Assembly: GCA_021770825.1 (NCBI GenBank)
Contig: JAETQD010000002.1
Coordinates: 62,001-126,000, forward strand
Source: Clostridium sp.
GTDB lineage: Bacteria > Bacillota > Clostridia > Lachnospirales > Lachnospiraceae
Direction of reading: 5' to 3'
Length of the DNA stretch: 64,000 nt
Below are positions 36,404 through 43,864 of this stretch, piece after piece; the stretch's first letter is position 1; every line of letters starts with the position of its first letter. Made by a program: the position numbers and the translations under genes. The notes under the pieces were generated by a model. It did not search any database. It was not told the DNA's origin and saw nothing but the letters and a program-made list of their open reading frames with translations.

Positions 36404-36432
36404 ATTTTACCTTCTTTGTTTTCCACTGTCAA
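36404..36432 (-). promoter_or_regulatory. Promoter of the AbgB-like gene
   Basis: Minus strand: TTGACA (36427-36432), 17-nt spacer, TAAAAT (36404-36409). Confidence 0.65.
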
Positions 36433-36490
36433 TAACATTACCGCTCCCCCCGCCTGCCTCCGCCGCCGGACGGCTTTTCCTGGCCGGATG

Positions 36491-36536
36491 CCGGATTTCC
36501 TGTCTTGACACCGGATTTTGTCCTGACGCCGGATTT
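36491..36536. repeat. Three direct CCGGATTT repeats upstream of a promoter
   Basis: CCGGATTT occurs at 36491-36498, 36511-36518 and 36529-36536, with a partial copy (CCGGATG) at 36484-36490. The second and third are preceded by GAC and A/G. The last copy ends 4 bp before the -35 of the next gene, as expected for an activator or repressor site, though it could be chance in a short GC-rich stretch. Confidence 0.4.
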
Positions 36537-36540
36537 CTGC

Positions 36541-36569
36541 TTGCGCTTTTAGTTAATGAATGCTATAAT
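36541..36569 (+). promoter_or_regulatory. Promoter of the small membrane protein gene at 36632
   Basis: Plus strand: TTGCGC (36541-36546), 17-nt spacer, TATAAT (36564-36569). Confidence 0.6.
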
Positions 36570-36631
36570 CTTTTTCGTAATGCCCTGTTCTTACTTACAG
36601 GGAGAACGTGAAGATTATTGGAGGTAATTTC

Positions 36632-37102
36632 ATGAACTGGAGCATCGTAATGAATGTCGTGCTTGTGATTCTCGTCATTCTCATAGCCGTCCTGGGCGTC
36701 CTTTATTATCTGGGAAGGAAAATGGAAAAACGCCAGGTGGAACAGCAATCTGCCATTGATGCCGCCAAGCAGGTGGTTACTCTGATGGCCATTGATAAAA
36801 AGAAGCTGAAATTAAAGGATGCAGGCCTTCCTGCAATGGTCTATGAGCAGACTCCCTGGTACGCAAAACGGGCAAAGATTCCGGTGGTAAAGGCAAAGAT
36901 CGGACCGAAGATCATGACCATGATCGCCGATGAAAAAGTATTCTTACAGCTTCCCTTAAAGACAGAAGCCAAGGTTGTTATCAGCGGTCTCTACATAACA
37001 GAAATCAAGAGTGTCCGCGGCGGTATCCCGCCCCTGCCGGAAAAGAAAAAATTCTTTGACCGGTTCAGAAAAAACAAGGACGAATCCAAGAAGACAAAAT
37101 AG
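36632..37102 (+). CDS. Single-pass membrane protein, conserved hypothetical
   Basis: 156 residues: membrane helix at 6-28 (VMNVVLVILVILIAVLGVLYYLG), a charged juxtamembrane stretch, then a small mixed domain (TMIADEKVFLQLPLKTEAKVVISGLYITEI) and a Lys-rich tail. The ATG at 36632 follows GGAGG at 8 nt; an earlier in-frame ATG at 36608 lies before this site. Topology suggests a cytoplasmic C-terminal domain anchored by the N-terminus. Alone in its transcription unit, with terminator. Function unknown. Confidence 0.75.
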   Translation: MNWSIVMNVVLVILVILIAVLGVLYYLGRKMEKRQVEQQSAIDAAKQVVTLMAIDKKKLKLKDAGLPAMVYEQTPWYAKRAKIPVVKAKIGPKIMTMIADEKVFLQLPLKTEAKVVISGLYITEIKSVRGGIPPLPEKKKFFDRFRKNKDESKKTK

Positions 37103-37114
37103 GAAATCACAAAA

Positions 37115-37157
37115 AAGCTGTGAAACCGGAATTCCGGCCTCACAGCTTTTCTTTTTC
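37115..37157. terminator. Strong bidirectional terminator
   Basis: AAGCTGTGA/TCACAGCTT outer stem with an inner CCGG/CCGG stem, A-run before and T-run after. It separates the convergent genes ending at 37102 and 37159. Confidence 0.88.
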
Positions 37158-37158
37158 T

Positions 37159-38100
37159 CTAAATCACTCCCACGCTCTTTAAGAAGAAAATCCACAAAAA
37201 CAGCGTTGCAACGGAAACCACCGTACTGATCACCACGAACTGTCCGGCCAGCTCTCCGTCTCCTCCCATGTTCTGGGCCATGGGGTAGGATGCGGCTGCC
37301 ACAGGCGTTCCGTAAATGGCAAGCAGCAAAAACAGCTCCAGACCCCGTAAGCCAAACTGGTACGCAACGACCAGCATGATGGCCGGAAGGGCAAAAAGCT
37401 TAAAGGACAGCGTTGGCACAAGATATTTTAAGTTTCCCTGGATTGCGTTAAAGTGCAGGGTTCCTCCCAGTACGAACAAGGCCAGCGGAGATGTCATGTC
37501 CGCAAAGGCTGCAATGGGGGTCAAAAGGCTCTTGGGAACCTTAATGCCAAGGAAGAAGAAAATCAGTCCCACCACGGCTCCCTGAAGCAACGGGTTCTTC
37601 GCCACATTCAATAACAGGGACTTTACCGTGGTTTTTCCCTCCGAATTAAACATTTCCAGGATTACCACGGAGGTGGTATTATAAATGGTAACCACCACAG
37701 TCACCACCATGGCTGCCACCGAGGCAGCTGTATCTCCGAATACGGAAATCGTCAGCGGAAGTCCAAACAGAACAAAATTACTCCGGTAAATGGCCTGAAT
37801 GATCACGCCCCGTTTTGGGTTTTCCTTTACAATTTTCGGCACGATGAAAACCAGAATCACCTCCAGAACCAGGATGCTGACACCGCTGAAAATCAGCATG
37901 ATGGGCCGCGGCAGGGAGCTGGCATCGGCTTTGTAGATGTTATAGAAAGTCATAAACGGATACATGACCCTGAATACCATCTTGTTTAACTGCTGGAGGA
38001 AATCCTCTTTTACCACTCCCTTTACTTTCATTGCATATCCAAAGGATATGTAGCAGAGGAACGGGATCACTGCATTGATCGCCACAAGAAAACTTTCCAT
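37159..38100 (-). CDS. AEC-family (auxin efflux carrier-like) transporter
   Basis: 313 residues with about ten membrane helices. The N-terminal FLVAINAVIPFLCYISFGYAMK and the C-terminal LFLLLAIYGTPVAAASYPMAQNMGGDGELA match the bacterial AEC/MleP branch, whose known members move malate, malonate or other small carboxylates. The substrate here is not evident. It is the last gene of the ddl-murI-DUF1934 cluster, 24 nt after DUF1934; co-transcription is probable but a functional tie is not shown. Confidence 0.85.
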   Translation of the reverse strand: MESFLVAINAVIPFLCYISFGYAMKVKGVVKEDFLQQLNKMVFRVMYPFMTFYNIYKADASSLPRPIMLIFSGVSILVLEVILVFIVPKIVKENPKRGVIIQAIYRSNFVLFGLPLTISVFGDTAASVAAMVVTVVVTIYNTTSVVILEMFNSEGKTTVKSLLLNVAKNPLLQGAVVGLIFFFLGIKVPKSLLTPIAAFADMTSPLALFVLGGTLHFNAIQGNLKYLVPTLSFKLFALPAIMLVVAYQFGLRGLELFLLLAIYGTPVAAASYPMAQNMGGDGELAGQFVVISTVVSVATLFLWIFFLKSVGVI

Positions 38101-38124
38101 ACCTTACTTTTCCTTTCTCATTTC

Positions 38125-38568
38125 TTATGTTAAATGCAATACACCTTTCTCCCTGGCCTTCGCCAGAAGCTCCAGGGAACAGCCGGAAATGTACTCTCCG
38201 TTCATCTCCAGGGAATAAGTGATTCCAATATGGATCGTCTTTTCATCCTCCGTCACGGTGAGAGAGGAGGTGGTAAGTCCCAGGACAATCAGCCCCACCG
38301 GAGTCATATAGTTGGCCATATTCTTTTTTCCGCATTCAAAGGTCATGTGACTTTCCACCAGGCCGTGCTTTGTGACCTCCACCTTATCCGGCTCAATTTT
38401 CACCGTATTGCGGGTCACATCCCCGGCGTCTCCAATGGCCTCCTCGAAAAGAATGTACTGCTTTCCGTTCTTTTCGTACCAAGTTCCGGAAGTAATGATT
38501 TCAATGGTATCATTTTCTTCTCCCATTAGCTGCGTTCCCTTGACGCTCACGAGAACCTCTTTTGTCAT
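38125..38568 (-). CDS. DUF1934-family protein (YwiB-like)
   Basis: 147 residues of beta-strand-rich sequence in the calycin-like DUF1934 family: NDTIEIITSGTWYEKNGKQYILFEE at the start and SLEMNGEYISGCSLELLAKARE at the end. Cytosolic, no signal. Found 26 nt after murI in the cell-wall precursor cluster. Function unknown. Confidence 0.85.
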   Translation of the reverse strand: MTKEVLVSVKGTQLMGEENDTIEIITSGTWYEKNGKQYILFEEAIGDAGDVTRNTVKIEPDKVEVTKHGLVESHMTFECGKKNMANYMTPVGLIVLGLTTSSLTVTEDEKTIHIGITYSLEMNGEYISGCSLELLAKAREKGVLHLT

Positions 38569-38594
38569 TCTTCTGGCTCCTTTATCATCGCTTT

Positions 38595-39416
38595 TTAATA
38601 GGTCTCTATGTCGATCTGTATGGTTTCCTTCACTTCATCCGGAAGAATGGAGGTGGCAAAGGCACGGAACTTCTCCGCCATATCACTGACAAAGAACTGG
38701 TACTTTTCCTCCAACAGCATCTCCCTTCCCTCGTCACAGTTCATCTCCATGGATTTGAGAAGAGTTTTCAACTGAACCGCCGTCTCATAGGCCGGATTCA
38801 CCAGCGTCACATCAGACCCCATGGTCCTTGCAACTGTGGACCGCAAAAGAGGATAATGGGTACAGCCAAGAACCAGTGTATCAATATACTTTTCCTTCAA
38901 TACGGAAAGGTACCGGGACGCAATTTCATCTGTGACCGTATCGTGCAAAAGGCCCTCCTCCACCAGGGGAACGAATAACGGACAGGCCTTTCCAAAGACC
39001 TCCACCCCCGGCTTCATCTCCTTTAAAACCTCTGCATAGGCGCCGCTTCCAATGGTGCCCTCGGTTCCGATCACTCCGATTTTTCCATTTTTTGTCGCCG
39101 ACACGGCTGCCCTGGCTCCGGCGTTGATCACACCGATGATAGGCACATCCACAGTCTTTCTCACTTCATCCAATGCATAGGAGGAAGCCGTGTTGCAGGC
39201 CACCACAATGGCCTTTACCTCTTTGGTCCGCAGGAAGCGGATGATCTGCTCGGAATAACGGATGACGGTTTTCTTTGACTTGCTTCCATAGGGGAGTCTG
39301 GCCGTATCTCCAAAATAGATCAGCCGTTCTTCGGGGAGCTGGCGCATGATTTCCCGGGCAACCGTTAAGCCGCCCACACCGGAGTCAAACACTCCAATTG
39401 GTGCATTTTTATCCAT
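38595..39416 (-). CDS. murI: Glutamate racemase
   Basis: Supplies D-glutamate for peptidoglycan. 273 residues with GVFDSGVGGLTVAREI at the N-terminus and the two catalytic cysteines in VVACNTASSYALDE and LVLGCTHYPLL. Six nt separate it from ddl, so two D-amino-acid wall enzymes are made together. Confidence 0.96.
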   Translation of the reverse strand: MDKNAPIGVFDSGVGGLTVAREIMRQLPEERLIYFGDTARLPYGSKSKKTVIRYSEQIIRFLRTKEVKAIVVACNTASSYALDEVRKTVDVPIIGVINAGARAAVSATKNGKIGVIGTEGTIGSGAYAEVLKEMKPGVEVFGKACPLFVPLVEEGLLHDTVTDEIASRYLSVLKEKYIDTLVLGCTHYPLLRSTVARTMGSDVTLVNPAYETAVQLKTLLKSMEMNCDEGREMLLEEKYQFFVSDMAEKFRAFATSILPDEVKETIQIDIETY

Positions 39417-39422
39417 ATTCCC

Positions 39423-40481
39423 CTACCTCTCATACCTTTTTTCTGCATGTTCAATGAGATCATTGATCAGATGGTTTTTGCCGCTGGCCGACCAGAGCAT
39501 GGGATACATGCTGATGGAGGTAAAGCCGGGCATGGTGTTGATCTCATTGAAGACCACCTCTCCGTCCTCTGTGACGAAGAAATCCACACGGGAAAGCCCG
39601 TATCCGTCCACGGCCTTAAAGATCTCCACGGCCTCTTTTCGGATCACCTCGGCGGAATTTCCCGGAAGATGCGGATCCACAACCGTTCTGGACTCTTCGT
39701 TGTTGTATTTCGCATCAAAATCATAGAATTCTGCAGCTGCTAGAATCTCTCCCACTCCGGAGGCCTCCACTTCTTCCTTACCGCCTCCGAATACAGCGCA
39801 CTCCACCTCATGGCCCACAATGGCCTCTTCCACCAGGATGCGGCGGTCATGGCGAGCCGCCTCCAAAAGTCCTGTCTTTAATCCCTCCCGGTCGTCGGCT
39901 CTGGACACACCTCTGGAGGAACCTGCATTGGAGGGCTTGATGAACACCGGATAGGGCAGCGCCTTTTCCACTTTGGAAACCACCTGGTCCATCCTGCACA
40001 GCTCATCCTTCATAACCGGAACATACGCCGCCTGCCGGATCCCAAGACGATCCACCAGAATTTTGGTGGTCAGCTTATCCATGGATACGGCCGAAGCCAG
40101 GACTCCGCATCCCACATAGGGAATCTTTGCCAGCTCCAGAATGCCCTGAACCGTTCCGTCTTCACCGTAAAGACCATGAAGCACCGGGAAAACCACATCC
40201 ACGTGAATTTTTTCCACATGATCCCCGTCCATTACCAAAAGAGCCTTGTCTCTGGCATCGGGGGAAAGCACGGCTGCTTCCTTACTGTCTCTCCAGGTAT
40301 CATTTTTAATTTCCTCCATGGAATTGACCTTTAACCAACGGCCATCCTCTGTGATTCCCACAAGAATCACGTTGTAAACTTCTTTATCGATATTAGCAAC
40401 CACATTCTGGACGGACATGCAGGAAACCACATGCTCCGATGACTGTCCGCCGAACAGTGCCACCACATTTTTTTTGCTCAT
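39423..40481 (-). CDS. ddl: D-alanine--D-alanine ligase
   Basis: Joins two D-alanines for the peptidoglycan stem peptide. 352 residues, ATP-grasp fold: N-terminal VALFGGQSSEHVVSCMS, ATP-binding PVFIKPSNAGSSRGVS, YDFDAKYNNEESRT (loop with the Tyr of D-Ala:D-Ala enzymes) and C-terminal metal-binding FNEINTMPGFTSISMYP. No sign of VanA-type D-lactate specificity. First gene of the unit. Confidence 0.95.
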   Translation of the reverse strand: MSKKNVVALFGGQSSEHVVSCMSVQNVVANIDKEVYNVILVGITEDGRWLKVNSMEEIKNDTWRDSKEAAVLSPDARDKALLVMDGDHVEKIHVDVVFPVLHGLYGEDGTVQGILELAKIPYVGCGVLASAVSMDKLTTKILVDRLGIRQAAYVPVMKDELCRMDQVVSKVEKALPYPVFIKPSNAGSSRGVSRADDREGLKTGLLEAARHDRRILVEEAIVGHEVECAVFGGGKEEVEASGVGEILAAAEFYDFDAKYNNEESRTVVDPHLPGNSAEVIRKEAVEIFKAVDGYGLSRVDFFVTEDGEVVFNEINTMPGFTSISMYPMLWSASGKNHLINDLIEHAEKRYER

Positions 40482-40513
40482 GATTTTGTACCTCTCCTTA
40501 AATTGTCAAATAC

Positions 40514-40543
40514 GTTTAAATTATAGCACAACTGGCAACAATT
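40514..40543 (+). promoter_or_regulatory. Candidate sigma-F promoter of spoIIR
   Basis: Plus strand: GTTTA (40514-40518), 15-bp spacer, GGCAACAATT (40534-40543). The -10 fits the sigma-F pattern GGnRAnAMTW at every fixed position, and the -35 is close to GYWTA. spoIIR is a known forespore sigma-F target. The ATG is 37 bp downstream. Confidence 0.65.
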
Positions 40544-40547
40544 ACAA
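40520..40547 (-). promoter_or_regulatory. ddl promoter
   Basis: Minus strand: TTGTAA (40542-40547), 16-nt spacer, TATAAT (40520-40525). It physically overlaps the opposed spoIIR promoter. Confidence 0.65.
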
Positions 40548-40579
40548 ATAGCAATTATCATAAAAAAGAAGGGGATCCT

Positions 40580-41224
40580 ATGAAAAAGAAATATCAATTC
40601 TGCCTGTCCCTGACACTGGGACTTCTCATCTTTCTGCTGGCCATGTCCGGTCTCAGAAGAAAGGAGGAGGCCCTGGCTTCCAGAATCGCCCCGGAAATTC
40701 TCCGGTTCCACGTACTGGCAAACAGCGATTCGCCCGTGGACCAGGCATTAAAATTAGAAGTTAAGGATTTACTTTTGGAAGAAATCCGAACAGGCCTGGA
40801 GGCGAAGGAAGCGGGCTCCAAAGAAGCCGTGTCCCGCTACATCACAGCCCACAAAGAGGACCTGGAAACTGCCGCAGAGCGCTGCGTGAAAGAACGCGGC
40901 TTTGATTATGGAGTGACCATTCAACTGGAGCAATGTCTGTTTCCGGAAAAAACCTATGGGGACATGACCTTCCCGGCCGGAACCTACGATGCAGTCCGCG
41001 TCCTCATCGGCCAGGGGAAGGGGAAAAACTTCTGGTGTGTTTTATATCCCTCCCTCTGTTACCTGGACAGCACCTATGCCGTTGTGCCGGACAGCTCCAA
41101 AAACCAGCTTTCTGCCCTGCTTTCGGAAGACGATTTTCAGGCGCTTTTGAATGACCGCCCCGTTAAAATCCGTTTTAAGCTGGCTGATTGTCTGAAATAT
41201 CTCCGTGTTTTCCCGCTTTCGTAA
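40580..41224 (+). CDS. spoIIR: Stage II sporulation protein R
   Basis: 214 residues: N-terminal signal/anchor helix (FCLSLTLGLLIFLLAMSG), then IAPEILRFHVLANSDSPVDQ, VKDLLLEEIRTGL and YGDMTFPAGTYDAVRVLIG, all characteristic. SpoIIR is made in the forespore under sigma-F and exported to trigger SpoIIGA, which cleaves pro-sigma-E in the mother cell. Its presence shows an endospore-forming lineage. Single-gene unit divergent from ddl. Confidence 0.95.
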   Translation: MKKKYQFCLSLTLGLLIFLLAMSGLRRKEEALASRIAPEILRFHVLANSDSPVDQALKLEVKDLLLEEIRTGLEAKEAGSKEAVSRYITAHKEDLETAAERCVKERGFDYGVTIQLEQCLFPEKTYGDMTFPAGTYDAVRVLIGQGKGKNFWCVLYPSLCYLDSTYAVVPDSSKNQLSALLSEDDFQALLNDRPVKIRFKLADCLKYLRVFPLS

Positions 41225-41229
41225 AACAA

Positions 41230-41260
41230 AACACCCCCGCGGCTTTTGTCTGCGGGGGGA
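41230..41260 (-). terminator. Terminator of the efflux operon
   Basis: CCCCCGC/GCGGGGG stem (41252-41258 with 41234-41240) followed by TGTTTTGTTTT on the minus strand, 16-46 nt after the last TolC-like gene. The plus-strand side lacks a good T-run, so spoIIR termination here is uncertain. Confidence 0.78.
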
Positions 41261-41275
41261 TTCTCACTGAAAATT

Positions 41276-42508
41276 TTAGGAAAGGCTTAAATTTCCTTTC
41301 AAAGCCCAGTCATAGGTTTCCATGGCCTGGAACAGATTGAGCTCTGCCGTTCTCACAGCAATTTCTTTTGTTTTATACGCATTTTCCTGCTGGAGGTATT
41401 CCAGCTTTCCGATGGTTCCCACGGACAGCTTTCTCTCGGCCGCTTCCATCTTAGTCTTTTCCAGATCGGAGGCCGCGATGGCTGTCTGGTACTCGTTGCG
41501 CTTCTGAATTACATCATTATAAAGATTCACCAGAGAAGCGGAGATTTCCGCCGTCTGTTCCCTGATGGTCCGCTCCATGTTTTCCTTGTCCACGGAACCG
41601 TCCGTAAGCTCCTCGTAGCTTAACTGATTATACCTCAGGGTGAAGTTATTTGCAATGGCTGTCTGCTTGTCATTTTCCGGGTTCATCCCGTCAATGCGGC
41701 TTAAGTCTGCGCTTGGTGCCTTCCGGATTTCAGGCGAAGCATTGTATTCCCATCCCAGCATCTTGCAGAGCGTGGAACGAATCTGTACCTCCTTGGCATC
41801 CAGATCGATCATGCTGGCCTCGGCAGATTCCAGATTCTGCCTTGCAGTAAGAACCTCCGTACCGGTAGCCAGTCCCTGAGCCGCCTGAACTTCTGTGGAC
41901 TTATAGACTTCCTTTAAAAGCCCAATGGTGTCTGTGAGGGTTTCCTTACCTAAGAGAAGCTGCTCATATCCAATAACCGCACTCTGGGCGCCTGAAATCA
42001 GCATGGCGCGGGTACCGTCGATCATCTTAAGCTTTAACATTTCCGGCGTCATAACCGTCACCGTATCTGCCTGTAAAAGAACCTGCTCCGACTGCACATT
42101 CATCATCTCGGAGGCGTACAGCATTTCCGCATAAGCCCCCGGAGTCAACATGCTCTGATAGCCCAGAGAATCCTTAAACATGGAAGCCATACTGCTCATT
42201 TCACTGGCGGCTTCAGATATACTTCCGGCCGAGGAATAGATCTGGCTTTTCATTTTTACAAGGTCCTTATAGCTGTCCCGGGTATCCGAATACGTCTCCC
42301 TGAGATTTTTCAGCGTGGTGCTGTACTCGTCAATGAGCATCTCGATCTCATCATATTCCAGCACATTATCTTTAAGGGTTGCCAAAGTGGCATCGTCATA
42401 CCGCTGTCCCGGTCCCGGAACAAAGTCATCGGCATAAGCCGTGACAGGAGCTGCTGTCAGGGAAAGTGCCAAAGCTGCCGGGACCGCCCGTTTCATTAAT
42501 TTTTTCAT
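41276..42508 (-). CDS. TolC-like efflux protein (second copy)
   Basis: 410 residues with a Sec signal peptide (VPAALALSLTAAPVTAYA) and long coiled-coil helices with the internal repeat of the TolC/OEP family: AAQGLATGTEVLTARQNLESAEASM and, near the end, SVGTIGKLEYLQQENAYKTKEIAVRTA. In Gram-negative cells such proteins form the outer-membrane channel; here there is no sign of an outer membrane. It shares its N-terminal plan with the preceding TolC-like gene (YDDATLATLKDNVLEYDEI versus YDEATLNEFRDNVLEYWEI), so they are tandem paralogues. Last gene of the RND operon. Confidence 0.82.
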   Translation of the reverse strand: MKKLMKRAVPAALALSLTAAPVTAYADDFVPGPGQRYDDATLATLKDNVLEYDEIEMLIDEYSTTLKNLRETYSDTRDSYKDLVKMKSQIYSSAGSISEAASEMSSMASMFKDSLGYQSMLTPGAYAEMLYASEMMNVQSEQVLLQADTVTVMTPEMLKLKMIDGTRAMLISGAQSAVIGYEQLLLGKETLTDTIGLLKEVYKSTEVQAAQGLATGTEVLTARQNLESAEASMIDLDAKEVQIRSTLCKMLGWEYNASPEIRKAPSADLSRIDGMNPENDKQTAIANNFTLRYNQLSYEELTDGSVDKENMERTIREQTAEISASLVNLYNDVIQKRNEYQTAIAASDLEKTKMEAAERKLSVGTIGKLEYLQQENAYKTKEIAVRTAELNLFQAMETYDWALKGNLSLS

Positions 42509-42526
42509 TGTCTTTTCCTCCTGTCC

Positions 42527-43768
42527 TTATGACCCTGATGAGTCAGAAGAAAGTTCTAAAAGCCCCTTCACTGCCCACTCGTATTCCTCCATGGCCGCCG
42601 TCAGGGAAAGTCCCGCCGCCTCAAAGGCAGCTTCCTCAGCTAGCCAGGTATTTTCTGCCGTCAGATACTGCTGATTGCTTACCATTCCCAGGCTGTATTT
42701 CCTGTCAGCCGCTGCCTTATCTGCCTGGGCTGCCGTATACCGAAGCACCGCTGCCTCATAGGATGCCTTTTTCTGCATCACATCCCGGTATAAAAGGTCC
42801 AGACTGCTGCGGACAGAATTCTCCTGCTCCTGAATGTTTCTCGCCTTTTGATTGGCTCCGCCCTGACTCTTGGAGCTGTTCATTCTGGTATCAAACAACG
42901 TGATGTTGTTTTCTATGGCTTTCGCCTCGTCCTTCGCAAGATCATATCCGGCAATTGCCTCCAGATCGGGCTCCGGGACCTTCCTGATCTCCGGATTGGC
43001 GTCATAGCTCCACCCTAACATCTTGATCAGGGCCTGCTTCCCGCTTACATAAGCCGTTCTGGCTGAAGCTGCCTCTGCCCTGGCTGCATTTAACGCCTCC
43101 TCAGCGCTTAACACATCTTCTGCCGAGTAAAGTCCCAGCTCCATCTGGCGTTTCGCTGTCCCATAGGAAAGCTCTGCAATCTCCAGCTTCTTATCGGCAA
43201 TCTCACTCTGTGCCGCCAGGGTCTCATAGTCCCGCATCAGGGCCCTGGCCTCCTTGGTTTTTTTGTCCTTGGTGATGCGCAGAGCGCGGATTGCAGAGGA
43301 ACCGGCCGCAGATTTCCCTTCGGCGGAGTCCTCCAGGTCCTTGGCTCTCGCCTTCAGCACCCGGATATTGCTCCGGTAATCCTCATACTGCTGCTTGGTG
43401 AGCTCACTCTTGTTGTCTTCTGCCTCGTCATCCAGAATCTCCGCTTCATTCCGAAGCTCATCCGCCAAATCCAAAAGCTGCTGCCTGGTGAGCCCGGTGG
43501 AACTGCCCGGATTGTAGTAGTACTGCTCCAACTGGTTTCGGAACGTGGTGTTGTACTGCTCGATCAGTCCGGGAATTTCCCAGTATTCCAGCACATTATC
43601 TCTGAACTCATTTAACGTTGCCTCATCATATTCCGTCACAGGGGAGGCCTTCTGGGCCGCCTGTGCCGTCAGAAGCCCGTTTCCTGAAAGCCAGGGGATA
43701 TTTCCTGCCGCCATGACTGCCGAAAGAAACAGGATTCCTGCTCTTTTCCATTTCTTATACTGTCTCAT
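42527..43768 (-). CDS. TolC-like efflux protein (first copy)
   Basis: 413 residues: signal peptide ending near AQA, then very helical, Ala/Glu-rich sequence with the family repeats MELGLYSAEDVLSAEEALNAA and SLGMVSNQQYLTAENTWLAEE. Start ATG 43768 (MRQYKK) is chosen because GGAGG lies 8 nt before it; the in-frame ATG at 43783 contains that site. It is the paralogue of the next gene in the operon. In a monoderm it might form an extracellular tube or wall-spanning element linked to the adaptor protein, but this is inference. Confidence 0.82.
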   Translation of the reverse strand: MRQYKKWKRAGILFLSAVMAAGNIPWLSGNGLLTAQAAQKASPVTEYDEATLNEFRDNVLEYWEIPGLIEQYNTTFRNQLEQYYYNPGSSTGLTRQQLLDLADELRNEAEILDDEAEDNKSELTKQQYEDYRSNIRVLKARAKDLEDSAEGKSAAGSSAIRALRITKDKKTKEARALMRDYETLAAQSEIADKKLEIAELSYGTAKRQMELGLYSAEDVLSAEEALNAARAEAASARTAYVSGKQALIKMLGWSYDANPEIRKVPEPDLEAIAGYDLAKDEAKAIENNITLFDTRMNSSKSQGGANQKARNIQEQENSVRSSLDLLYRDVMQKKASYEAAVLRYTAAQADKAAADRKYSLGMVSNQQYLTAENTWLAEEAAFEAAGLSLTAAMEEYEWAVKGLLELSSDSSGS

Positions 43769-43864
43769 TGGCTTTTCCTCCATTTATAAGGATACTATCC
43801 GCAGCTTTTAAAGACAATAACAATTCTCTTACGATTTCTTTCAATTCTGTCATGGGCCGGGCCA

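Noticed and set aside
36491-36536. CRISPR-like array
   Set aside because: Repeat unit is only 8 bp with three copies; nothing else in the window has CRISPR form and no cas genes are present.
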